Source: Paenibacillus pinihumi DSM 23905 = JCM 16419 (lineage in GTDB: Bacteria > Bacillota > Bacilli > Paenibacillales > Paenibacillaceae). From it: a stretch of 64,000 nt of DNA. Under the pieces are notes generated by a model. The model saw only the letters and a program-made list of their open reading frames with translations. It was not told the DNA's origin and made no database searches. The stretch is taken from the NCBI RefSeq assembly GCF_000422505.1, contig NZ_KE383865.1, positions 34,726 to 98,725 of the forward strand, in the 5' to 3' direction. Every line of letters begins with the position of its first letter. The first letter of the stretch is position 1. The position numbers and the translations under genes were made by a program. Positions 9,381 to 17,558 of the stretch are shown here, in pieces.

Positions 9381-10793
9381 TTGCCAAGAGAATTGAAAAA
9401 ATTGGGGGAAGAATATCATAAGCTTCAGGAAGTAATTAATAAAAAGAAGAATTCACAGGAACCTTATGAAATTAATATTGTGACACCTATGTTTGGGGGG
9501 AGCAGCCAGCCGGGGGAGGTCAACAAAGACTTCCCTGTAAGAAGCTCGGCAATACGAGGACATCTCCGCTTTTGGTGGCGGGCCACAAGAGGAGCAATAT
9601 TTAAAAGTGCTTACGAACTTCGAAAACGAGAGGTGAAAATTTTCGGAGATACGGATACGCCAAGTTCTATAAAAGTATGGGTAGAACGAATGACTCCTTC
9701 CATTCATTTGAAAGAAGCCATGGGTTATGGGGAAAAGAAAAAAGCAGATAAACCACCTAGTTTTGAATTTGTTAATAACTTACCACCATATGTGGCGTTT
9801 CCCTTCGATTACAAAAGAAATAGAAAAATGCCCATACTATTCGGATCTAACTATAAATTTAAACTCCATATTTACGTGGAAAATTCATCTCAAGATGAAG
9901 CGGGTCAAGAAGAATTGCAAAGAGAAATTGATGCAGCTATGTGGGGCTGGATCAATTTTGGCGGACTTGGCGCACGAACGCGCAGAGGCTGTGGAAGCTT
10001 GTACTGTGCTAAATTCTCACCACCGTCAGAAATAGAGTCCAATCAAAATATTTTCGAATGGTATGAGAAATGCCAAAGAGATTATGATTTGGAATTGCCT
10101 TTACTCGGTGACCACAGGGAGTGGCCTACACTTTGCAGGAATATTCGGGTAGAGCCTTATATAAGAACTTTATCAGCTGCATGGATTACAGTGATAAAAA
10201 CTTACAAAAAGTTTCGCCGGGCACCCGATCATTTTAAGAAGAGAAGTCATTGGCCTGAACCGGATTCTATTCGGAGAATGACCGGCATGTATGGTTTCAA
10301 GCATGAAAAGTCGGTTACATTACCGGAAAATGGAGACATCGCTTTTCCCCGTGCCCAGTTCGGGTTACCAATACAGTTTCAATTCAAATCGGATAATCAA
10401 AATGAGCCATATAAAACGCAATTAGTTTCAAACAAAGGGGATCGCCTTGCTTCTCCACTTATTCTTAAAGCAATTGCTGTAAGTGCAGCAGATGGCTACA
10501 GCGTCATTGCGATATTAAATCAGCCCCCTATCCAGTCATTGAAGTTACAGATAGTTAAAGAAAACATTATGAAACCTCTTAAAACTCCAGACGAAGTGGA
10601 AAGTTTACTAGCTAAACGTGAAATCAAATATAAAGAGATTTATATTAGCCCTCGATATTTAGATGAGCATAGGCATAAAAATCCTATGCGCATTAAATCT
10701 GTATTTCCACATCGAGCTACCAGTTCGGCCATTGAAGCATTTTTGGAAAGTGATGAGGTGAACAAATGGAAGCCAAGCAACCAGCACAAATGA
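9381..10793 (+). CDS. cmr1: type III-B CRISPR RAMP protein Cmr1
   Basis: A 470-residue RAMP protein, the subunit that caps the far end of the Cmr crRNA backbone. The N-terminal strand carries INIVTPMFGG and SSAIRGHLRFWWRATRG, both characteristic of Cmr1. The glycine-rich RAMP loop GGLGARTRRGCGSLY lies at residues 194-208. I chose TTG 9381, preceded by GAGGTGA at 6 bp; in-frame ATG 9342 and TTG 9315 lie upstream but lack a ribosome-binding site. It is the first gene of the cmr operon and overlaps cmr2 by 28 bp. Confidence 0.93.
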   Translation: MPRELKKLGEEYHKLQEVINKKKNSQEPYEINIVTPMFGGSSQPGEVNKDFPVRSSAIRGHLRFWWRATRGAIFKSAYELRKREVKIFGDTDTPSSIKVWVERMTPSIHLKEAMGYGEKKKADKPPSFEFVNNLPPYVAFPFDYKRNRKMPILFGSNYKFKLHIYVENSSQDEAGQEELQREIDAAMWGWINFGGLGARTRRGCGSLYCAKFSPPSEIESNQNIFEWYEKCQRDYDLELPLLGDHREWPTLCRNIRVEPYIRTLSAAWITVIKTYKKFRRAPDHFKKRSHWPEPDSIRRMTGMYGFKHEKSVTLPENGDIAFPRAQFGLPIQFQFKSDNQNEPYKTQLVSNKGDRLASPLILKAIAVSAADGYSVIAILNQPPIQSLKLQIVKENIMKPLKTPDEVESLLAKREIKYKEIYISPRYLDEHRHKNPMRIKSVFPHRATSSAIEAFLESDEVNKWKPSNQHK

Positions 10794-12565
10794 TGATGAT
10801 TTTTACGATAGGTCCTGTTCAGGATTTTATTGCTCAAGCAAGAAAGACCAGGGATTTATGGTTTGGTTCCTACTTGCTGTCTGAGCTTAGCAAGGAGGCC
10901 GCCTATCGCTTGCAGGAGCGTGGGGGGGAATTAGTATTTCCTTACCTTCATGATGAAATTCAACGTGAATCATTACGCGTAGCTAATAAAATATTAGGAA
11001 TAGTACCAACAAACAATCCGAAGCAAATTGCACTTGATGTTCGGCAGGCAGTGATGGATTATTGGAAAGGCTGTACCAAGAAGGTCATGAATGAATTAGG
11101 CTGGTCTATTAATCCTGCAATGTGGAAACGCCAGATTAGTGATTTTATCGAATTTAATGCTGTCTGGTCAGAGTTGCCGAATCCAGGCGATTATAGCGCC
11201 GTTTTACGGAAAACAGAGAATTTGTTGGCCGCGCGTAAAACATTAAGAGACTTTCAGCAAAATGAGCCAGGGCTTCAGTTTGGAGAGAAAAAATCAAGTC
11301 TTGATGGCGGGAGAGAATCCGTACTGCTCCCTGCCCGCTTCGAAGATTATGCGAGATTTGGAATTAAAAAAAGTGAAACATTAGATGCAATTTCTTTAGT
11401 TAAGCGTTTATCACGCTATGTAATGGATACTCCTGCTTTTCCTTCTGTTTGTGATATTGCATTTCGAAATTTCGAGAAAGAAATTAATGATAATGAAAAA
11501 TTAAAATCAGCAGTAAGCAGCTATTTGGCTGATATTCATACCAAGTACAGGGAAACATTTAAGTTTAACTTTAATGCTTATGATTCCAGACTGTTTTTTG
11601 AGAATAGAATTGAAGACTTCATAGAGGAGAATACAAGAAAAGGGGTCAGATTGGACGAAAAAGACAGGCAAAGAGTGATCAACGATATTTCTGTCAGATT
11701 AGGGATGCTTTTTGAGAAAAACAAGAGGCCCACTTCTTATTATGCTTTTCTTCTTTGCGACGGAGATCGGATGGGCGAGCATCTGCGAAAGCTTGAATCC
11801 ATACACTCCCATAAAGAATTTAGCCGTCATCTGTCCCAATTTGCTTCTGAAGCCAAGCGAATCGTTGAGAAATATGACGGAGAACTGGTATATAGCGGCG
11901 GGGATGATGTGATGGCCTACCTGCCGTTATACAGTTGTCTAAGAGCCGGCGATGAACTGAGAAAATCTTTTGCAGCTATTATGCGGAAAGCTGTGCCAAG
12001 TGACAGGCAGCCTACCTTGTCTGTAGGGGTTGCAGTGGTACATATGCTGGAACGTCTTGGGGAAGTAAGACGGCTTGCATTGGAAGCCGAAAAGCTTGCC
12101 AAGAAAAACAGGGATGAACTCGCCATTATCATTCATAAACGAAATGGCAGTGACTTGATGAAAATTAGTTTGCCGTTTAGAAGCGATCCTGTTGCCAAAC
12201 TGACCAGCATTCAACTGGTTTATTTAAAAGGAATATTCTCAGGTAAATTTGCATACGAGCTTCGTGATTTGCACGATGAGTACCAAAGTCTTGTCAGGCA
12301 TTCTTCCTGGATGAGCGAGGAAGCTACACTTAGAGACTTGCTGCTACAAGAGGCAAAACGACTGGCATTTAAGAAGAAGCCGGAAAATGTATCCAAACAG
12401 GAAGTAGAACAGGAATTAATTGAACCAATTATCAATAATGCCTTTAATTCAGATCAGGCTCCGCTGGAGCAACTGCGTGTATTAGCTGAACAAGCCATCA
12501 TTGCAGTTATGCTGGTACAGGAGGGAAGCTTTAATGAAAAAGCTCTTGCAGATTCAGCCGGTTGA
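10766..12565 (+). CDS. cmr2: type III-B CRISPR large subunit Cmr2 (Cas10), HD-less
   Basis: A 599-residue Cas10. It opens with IGPVQDFIAQARKTRDLWFG, the start of the first cyclase-like domain, at residue 12, so the N-terminal HD nuclease domain found in many Cas10 proteins is absent. A DGDRMG motif lies at 332-337 and the cyclase motif GGDD at 378-381, both intact, so synthesis of cyclic oligoadenylates is expected on target binding. The CxxC zinc finger near the usual LCAVCLVKR position is replaced by LDAISLVKR. The ATG follows GAGGTGA and lies inside the cmr1 end; cmr3 overlaps its end by 32 bp. Confidence 0.95.
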   Translation: MEAKQPAQMMMIFTIGPVQDFIAQARKTRDLWFGSYLLSELSKEAAYRLQERGGELVFPYLHDEIQRESLRVANKILGIVPTNNPKQIALDVRQAVMDYWKGCTKKVMNELGWSINPAMWKRQISDFIEFNAVWSELPNPGDYSAVLRKTENLLAARKTLRDFQQNEPGLQFGEKKSSLDGGRESVLLPARFEDYARFGIKKSETLDAISLVKRLSRYVMDTPAFPSVCDIAFRNFEKEINDNEKLKSAVSSYLADIHTKYRETFKFNFNAYDSRLFFENRIEDFIEENTRKGVRLDEKDRQRVINDISVRLGMLFEKNKRPTSYYAFLLCDGDRMGEHLRKLESIHSHKEFSRHLSQFASEAKRIVEKYDGELVYSGGDDVMAYLPLYSCLRAGDELRKSFAAIMRKAVPSDRQPTLSVGVAVVHMLERLGEVRRLALEAEKLAKKNRDELAIIIHKRNGSDLMKISLPFRSDPVAKLTSIQLVYLKGIFSGKFAYELRDLHDEYQSLVRHSSWMSEEATLRDLLLQEAKRLAFKKKPENVSKQEVEQELIEPIINNAFNSDQAPLEQLRVLAEQAIIAVMLVQEGSFNEKALADSAG

Positions 12566-13799
12566 TCCAATTATTACGAGAGATGGAAGACCGTTTGGTG
12601 AAACACCTGGGGCAGTCGCACATAGCATGGATGAACTTTCTCCAAGTGTATTGGCCGGGACCATTCGAACTTTGCTGGGGAAATTGCTATCCGATTCCAG
12701 CTCAAGTCATCATATTTTCAGATCGGATATACTTTCCAAGCTAATGAAGGCAGTCATACGTGGTCCTTTATATCGACGGAATGAACAACTATTTTACCCT
12801 CTTCCAAAAGATATTAGCCTTTATGAAGAATTGGGACAGGCTAAAGCGAGCATTCAACGTCCAAACGAACCAACTGGCATTGCTGCATATTCCCAAGGGT
12901 TTCTGGGTACCGGAAAAGACGGACAGTATGAGGAAATTTTATGGCCCGTCTCTGTGCCGGACAATGTGAAGTCATGGAATAACTCTCCGGCTTTTATTTC
13001 CGAGGAATGGATGATCCAATGGTTAAGTGATTCCTTGACGGAGGATGACTGGGCCCGAGCGCTCGGGCAATGGCAAGCAAGCTTGAGTAGGGATGCGGAA
13101 CATCTGGCTTCAACTGAAGAGGCCAAGCATTTTATGTCATCATTTGTTCGCGATATAAGGACTCATGTTGCAATCAACCCTGATACGTATAGCTCTAAAG
13201 ATCAAGCTTTGTTTACAACAGAATCCCTTGTTATTCCTCCAGATGTGTCTTTGGTGGCAGAGGTGGAATATCCCGATTCAGATGTATCTTGGCCTGAAGA
13301 TTTCTCCGCTCTGCATACCATTGGCGGTAAACGGCGTCTTGCACATTTTAGAGAGATACAGGGAGAGGGACTGAATAGTTGCCCTAATGAGGTTTTAAGG
13401 AAGTTGGACGGTGCGGCATATGTACGTATGGTGCTGACTACACCCGCATATTTTGCGAAAGGCTGGCTGCCTGGATGGCTAGATAAAGAACTGCAATCAA
13501 CAGCAAATTGGAATAATCAGGTGCAATTGCAATTACGCTGGGCTTGCGTGCCAAGATGGCAGCCTGTATCAGGTTGGAGCTATGCCAAAAAGGGAGAAAA
13601 AGCAGTGCGGCGCATGGTGCCAGCAGGAAGTGTCTATTTCTTTCAGGTTAAGAATGGAAACCCGCGTCATCTAGCAGAAACATTATGGCTGAAATCTGTT
13701 TCTGATGCAAATCGGAGAAAAGGTTCCTTTGACCATGAAGATGGCTTTGGTCTGGCGTTATGGGGAGTATGGGAGCCTGAAAAATATAAAAGCAATTAG
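12534..13799 (+). CDS. cmr3: type III-B CRISPR protein Cmr3 (Cas5-like)
   Basis: A 421-residue Cmr3, the Cas5-like RAMP that binds the crRNA 5' handle next to Cas10. The start QPVDPIITRDGRPFG and the segment SPSVLAGTIRTLLGK are family hallmarks, and the C-terminal half carries VPAGSVYFF followed by a glycine-containing segment (EDGFGLALWG). I chose ATG 12534 because GGAGGGAAGC precedes it; longer in-frame reading has no such site. It overlaps cmr2 by 32 bp and precedes cmr4 by 14 bp. Confidence 0.92.
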   Translation: MKKLLQIQPVDPIITRDGRPFGETPGAVAHSMDELSPSVLAGTIRTLLGKLLSDSSSSHHIFRSDILSKLMKAVIRGPLYRRNEQLFYPLPKDISLYEELGQAKASIQRPNEPTGIAAYSQGFLGTGKDGQYEEILWPVSVPDNVKSWNNSPAFISEEWMIQWLSDSLTEDDWARALGQWQASLSRDAEHLASTEEAKHFMSSFVRDIRTHVAINPDTYSSKDQALFTTESLVIPPDVSLVAEVEYPDSDVSWPEDFSALHTIGGKRRLAHFREIQGEGLNSCPNEVLRKLDGAAYVRMVLTTPAYFAKGWLPGWLDKELQSTANWNNQVQLQLRWACVPRWQPVSGWSYAKKGEKAVRRMVPAGSVYFFQVKNGNPRHLAETLWLKSVSDANRRKGSFDHEDGFGLALWGVWEPEKYKSN

Positions 13800-13813
13800 T
13801 AGGAGGGGAACAA

Positions 13814-14749
13814 ATGAGCAACAGTAAACTGTATTTTGTTCATTGTCTGACACCAGTGCATATTGGTTCAGGCCAAGGGGTTGGTCTTGTGGATATGCCA
13901 ATTATGAGGGAACGCATTACAGAATGGCCTTTACTTCCTGGAACAAGTGTAAAAGGGGTCAAGCGTGAACATTTTCGCCAGACAAAGGATAAGGAGATGC
14001 AATGGGTCAATGCTGCATTTGGCAAGGCTCCAGGAGATCAGGAAGGAAAGGATGGGAATGCAGGCGCTCTAGTTATATCCGACGGTCGGCTGCTGGCCTT
14101 TCCTGTTGCAAGCCGTAATGGCACTTTCGCCTATGTAACTTGTCCGTTTGCTATTAAACGAATGGTTCGGGATGTGAAAGCAGCAGGTCTGTCAATGGAG
14201 AATCCAATTCATGACAGTCTGGAAAAAATACTTTCTACTAGTAACCATTCAATTGAAAATCAAGAAAGTAACTTTGTTGTAGGAAACAGGGACATTAGTG
14301 TTCTTGTTCGTAACGGGGAAATACATTTGGATGAATTTGAAAGCCATGTTGCTGAAGATCAGGCTTTTGGGGAATGGGCAGAACGAATTTCCATACTATT
14401 ATTTAAAGATGAGTTATCTCGAAAAATGTTTAGGGAACGGCTTGTTCTGATTTCGGACGAGGCTTTCCAATATTTTGTTACCATGTGCTGTGAGATTACA
14501 ACCCGGATTCGGATTTCCGAGAAAACGAAAACCGTAGAAGATGGAGCCCTTTGGACGGAGGAATATTTGCCAGCAGAGTCTGTTCTGTACGGCATTGTGT
14601 GGTGCGATAAAATTCATACTGTTGGCAGTCAGGTAACTGAACGAGAATTACTCAAGGAATTAAGTGGCGAATTTATTTTGCAAATTGGCGGCAATGCGAC
14701 TGTAGGCAAAGGGCGTATTCGATGCAGTTTCTCGGAGGGAACAATATGA
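13814..14749 (+). CDS. cmr4: type III-B CRISPR backbone RAMP protein Cmr4 (Cas7)
   Basis: A 311-residue Cas7-family subunit that forms the helical backbone and cuts target RNA. The sequence TPVHIGSGQGVGLVDMPIMRE contains Asp27, which matches the position of the catalytic aspartate in known Cmr4 proteins. LPGTSVKGVKREHF follows and the C-terminus has the glycine-rich loop GGNATVGKGRIR. The RNA cleavage site therefore appears intact. It is preceded by AGGAGGGG and its stop overlaps the cmr5 start by 4 bp. Confidence 0.94.
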   Translation: MSNSKLYFVHCLTPVHIGSGQGVGLVDMPIMRERITEWPLLPGTSVKGVKREHFRQTKDKEMQWVNAAFGKAPGDQEGKDGNAGALVISDGRLLAFPVASRNGTFAYVTCPFAIKRMVRDVKAAGLSMENPIHDSLEKILSTSNHSIENQESNFVVGNRDISVLVRNGEIHLDEFESHVAEDQAFGEWAERISILLFKDELSRKMFRERLVLISDEAFQYFVTMCCEITTRIRISEKTKTVEDGALWTEEYLPAESVLYGIVWCDKIHTVGSQVTERELLKELSGEFILQIGGNATVGKGRIRCSFSEGTI

Positions 14750-15123
14750 TGAAATCGTCAGAGCATCAATATGCGGAGGTAGCCTTGAAGAGTATTATCC
14801 ATATAAAGGAAAGTGGGAGTGAGAGAAATGCTGAGGATTACGCAAGGGTATGCCATATCTTTCCTTCCATGGTGCTCTTGAATGGTTCAAGACTTACGAT
14901 TGCTTTTTTTCATTCCAAGGGTCGATCAAAAGATGGTCAACTTTCGATGCACGGTCAATATTTAAAAGACCTGGGAAAAGCAGTGGGGATAGAGGGGCTC
15001 GAACATGAAACATTCAAAAACAGTACAGCATACAGACAGCTAACCATTCGCTTGCTAAAGGCGGCAAACTGGTTCAAACGCTATTCAGAGGGAATGTTGA
15101 AAGTCAACTCGTCCGGTGAGTAG
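14746..15123 (+). CDS. cmr5: type III-B CRISPR small subunit Cmr5 (Cas11)
   Basis: A 125-residue, largely helical protein at the normal size and place for Cmr5, the small subunit lining the belly of the complex. It contains the family pattern YARVCHIFPSMVLLNG followed by HSKG and a C-terminal LTIRLLKAANWFKRYSEG. ATG 14746 follows CGGAGGG and overlaps the cmr4 stop as ATGA, so it is translationally coupled. Confidence 0.9.
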   Translation: MMKSSEHQYAEVALKSIIHIKESGSERNAEDYARVCHIFPSMVLLNGSRLTIAFFHSKGRSKDGQLSMHGQYLKDLGKAVGIEGLEHETFKNSTAYRQLTIRLLKAANWFKRYSEGMLKVNSSGE

Positions 15124-15145
15124 ACAAAGACAGGAGGTGGATAAT

Positions 15146-15940
15146 ATGAATGCGCATTTGGTATTGACGAAACACGGGAGTTTATCCGAAAATTCGGAGT
15201 TGTTGAGCGCTATAAAAGAAAAAGGGGATTCTAAAAAAAAGTTCTATTCTAAACTTTTACAGGATTATAAGCATGAATGGAAACAAGTACCGAGTTGGTA
15301 TAAAGCCAAATTCAAGCAGCATTATGAGCAATTAAGCGAACCCAATTTCCGAATATTTAAAATTTCGAATCTGCAATCCGGTTCAGGTTTATTAATCGGA
15401 AACGGAGAAACCTCAGTCTTGGAAACACATTTGACACTTCATCGTACTTATGGTGTTCCGTATATTCCGGGAACTGCTCTAAAAGGGATTGCAGCCCATT
15501 ATTGCGACCGGTACCTGGGTCCCGAACATCCTGAACTGCGAGCTGGGAACGAATTTTATACCATATTGTTTGGTTCCCAGGAGCAGGCGGGATTTATCCA
15601 TTTCCAAGACGCATTTCCGACACCGGAAACAGTCGGGACATCGCTTGTACTAGATGTGCTTACCCCGCACCATCAGGAGTATAATCAGATCAAGCTTTCG
15701 AGCAAATCCATGCAGGAGACTTATCCAGCGCCAAGAGATGATGACTCTCCTTCCCCTGTTCATTTCTTAACGGTAAGAGCGGACTTTAAAGTTTTGCTAA
15801 CCTGTGAGAATAAATCACAGGAGGGAAATGATTGGTTGACTATTGCCGAGGCTATTCTAGTTCAAGCCATTGAACAAGAGGGCGTTGGCGGCAAGACAAA
15901 TGCTGGATATGGTCTATTTCAGATACAAGATGTTAATTGA
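15146..15940 (+). CDS. cmr6: type III-B CRISPR RAMP protein Cmr6
   Basis: A 264-residue RAMP subunit that caps the backbone with Cmr1. It carries the conserved GVPYIPGTALKGIAAHY segment and the C-terminal glycine-rich loop GVGGKTNAGYGLF. ATG 15146 is preceded by CAGGAGGTGG, a very strong site. It is the last core cmr gene. The next gene starts about 20 bp later on the same strand, so transcription probably continues through it. Confidence 0.93.
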   Translation: MNAHLVLTKHGSLSENSELLSAIKEKGDSKKKFYSKLLQDYKHEWKQVPSWYKAKFKQHYEQLSEPNFRIFKISNLQSGSGLLIGNGETSVLETHLTLHRTYGVPYIPGTALKGIAAHYCDRYLGPEHPELRAGNEFYTILFGSQEQAGFIHFQDAFPTPETVGTSLVLDVLTPHHQEYNQIKLSSKSMQETYPAPRDDDSPSPVHFLTVRADFKVLLTCENKSQEGNDWLTIAEAILVQAIEQEGVGGKTNAGYGLFQIQDVN

Positions 15941-15960
15941 AATTCTACGGGGGTATAATT

Positions 15961-16881
15961 GTGAGTAGCGATAAACGGAATAATAAAATTATTGCCAGTA
16001 TAGCGAACAATTTTATTCAAACAGAGAGATATGTTGTCAACCAGCTTAAATTTGAAAATGAACATCATGTGACAATGGGTAGCTTCAGGGAAGAAGTATG
16101 GAAGTCTCTTTTTGAGCAAATTATTCCCAAGAAATTTTCAATAGAACAGTCCGTATTTATTATTGATTCTAAGGGACAAGTTTCCAAGGAAGTAGATCTG
16201 GCGATCTTTGATGAGCAATACACACCTTATATTTTTAATTTTAGGAAAATAAAGGTAATTCCAATCGAGGCGGTTGCTGCGGTCATTCAATGCAAGAGTA
16301 GAAGCTTAAAACCGGATAACTTGGTGAAATGGACTGAAAGTATTGATGTTCTTAGGACTTCATTAAAATCAGTAGCCCGGCTGTATTCGAACATGGCGAC
16401 TGGGGAGTATGGGTTTGAACTGGATGAAGAGGGTATAGCTACAGCTAGATCTAAATCCATGCAAACCTCCACCCGACCAATAAAAATACTTTGTCATACG
16501 AATGAAGATTATAAGCAGGGTGGGGGCTGGAACAAACATTTTGATTTTATTTTGAATCCTGAGAATGACCGTTTGAAAGTAACAATAGTACCTGATGAAA
16601 AAGAGGACACATTGCAAAACTGGCACAGCAAGTTAAATCATACAGGTGAAGATCATAAGTTATTTAGACAGAACTTCGATGTTACTGAAGCAAAAGATAT
16701 CAAATTAAAAGACTATAGAGTTTTTAAAAACGAGAATGAGGAAGATGAAGTTGCGTTATTGTCGTTAACCTTTCAACTAAATCAGTTATTAATGCTAATC
16801 AACAATCCTATAATGTTTCCTCATAAGGCATATGCAGATATGTTTAGAGAAGTATTAAAAGAAAAAAGGGATGATTTATGA
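15961..16881 (+). CDS. DUF6602-like putative PD-(D/E)XK nuclease, cmr-linked
   Basis: A 306-residue protein. FREEVWKSLFEQIIPKKF (from residue 42), then EVDLAIFDE (77-85) and IEAVAAVIQCKS (102-113), match the layout of DUF6602 proteins, which I take to have the restriction-endonuclease fold. The putative active site is Asp79 with Gln110-Cys-Lys112, so the usual Glu of ExK is Gln. The C-terminal 180 residues resemble nothing I recognise; no CARF, HEPN or membrane segment is visible. GTG 15961 follows ACGGGGG and starts 20 bp after cmr6. Its stop overlaps the next gene by 4 bp. Position suggests a role with the Cmr complex; function is inference. Confidence 0.7.
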   Translation: MSSDKRNNKIIASIANNFIQTERYVVNQLKFENEHHVTMGSFREEVWKSLFEQIIPKKFSIEQSVFIIDSKGQVSKEVDLAIFDEQYTPYIFNFRKIKVIPIEAVAAVIQCKSRSLKPDNLVKWTESIDVLRTSLKSVARLYSNMATGEYGFELDEEGIATARSKSMQTSTRPIKILCHTNEDYKQGGGWNKHFDFILNPENDRLKVTIVPDEKEDTLQNWHSKLNHTGEDHKLFRQNFDVTEAKDIKLKDYRVFKNENEEDEVALLSLTFQLNQLLMLINNPIMFPHKAYADMFREVLKEKRDDL

Positions 16882-17390
16882 ACATAACCATACAACAAAT
16901 CTCTGAATCTCAAAAATCAGTGCTCCGCCAATTGATCGAATTATATGAATATGACTTTAGCGAATATAATGATCAGGATCTGAATGAGTATGGGTTCTAT
17001 GGCTACAGCTATCTGGATTACTATTGGACAGAGCCGGGAAGGGTTCCGCTCTTTATCATGGCCGACGGAAAATATGCAGGTTTTGTTCTTGTAAATGAGC
17101 ATTGTTACTTTGACAAAGCACAAGGGAGCCGCTCGATAGCCGAATTTTTTGTCATGCGTAAATACCGCAAAAAGGGAATCGGCCACCAAGTAGCTGCTAT
17201 GGTCTTCGATGAGCTTCCCGGTCATTGGGAAGTCGCTGTTCATCCTGAAAATCACGGGTCCAGATCGTTCTGGCAGAAGGTGGTTACATCCTATACCCGG
17301 GGACAATATGAGGTTCAGGATGTGCAAACTGAAGACTGGAAAGGGACAGCCTTCCTATTCCAGAGCGGTCTGCAAGCAGCAGATGCATAG
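16878..17390 (+). CDS. GNAT family N-acetyltransferase
   Basis: A 170-residue acetyltransferase. The acetyl-CoA-binding motif A is visible as FFVMRKYRKKGIGHQVA (RKKGIG), followed by the WEVAVHPENHGSRSFWQK segment typical of GNAT proteins. Its substrate cannot be inferred. The ATG overlaps the stop of the DUF6602-like gene (ATGA), so it is translationally coupled to the end of the cmr operon. A strong bidirectional hairpin follows about 100 bp later. It may be an ordinary metabolic or resistance enzyme, or an accessory of the defence operon. Confidence 0.85.
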   Translation: MNITIQQISESQKSVLRQLIELYEYDFSEYNDQDLNEYGFYGYSYLDYYWTEPGRVPLFIMADGKYAGFVLVNEHCYFDKAQGSRSIAEFFVMRKYRKKGIGHQVAAMVFDELPGHWEVAVHPENHGSRSFWQKVVTSYTRGQYEVQDVQTEDWKGTAFLFQSGLQAADA

Positions 17391-17491
17391 CGATTTGTAT
17401 GGCTATCGTGGGATTTTTCGAAGGCATTGATTTTGCGTAAACATATTAAATGCTATACAGATGCTCACCTTACATTTTTAAATGAAAATCA

Positions 17492-17540
17492 GACCCGAAG
17501 GATTACATGGTGCTCACCATCAATCCTTCGGGTCTTTTAT
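17492..17540. terminator. terminator between the GNAT gene and tatC
   Basis: A 13-bp perfect stem, GACCCGAAGGATT (17492-17504) with AATCCTTCGGGTC (17522-17534), is followed by TTTTATT on the plus strand. It probably ends the cmr operon transcript. AT-rich sequence on the other side could let it serve tatC too. Confidence 0.85.
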
Positions 17541-17558
17541 TCTTGTCCGCCTCGCTCC

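Noticed and set aside
11894-11908. GGDD motif as a cyclic-di-GMP cyclase
   Set aside because: The protein context (GPVQ start, cmr neighbours) makes it a Cas10 palm, not a diguanylate cyclase.
15961-16881. CARF-domain effector (Csx1/Csm6 or Can type) behind cmr6
   Set aside because: No CARF-like Rossmann start and no HEPN RxxxxH motif is visible; the readable motifs are those of a DUF6602-like nuclease.
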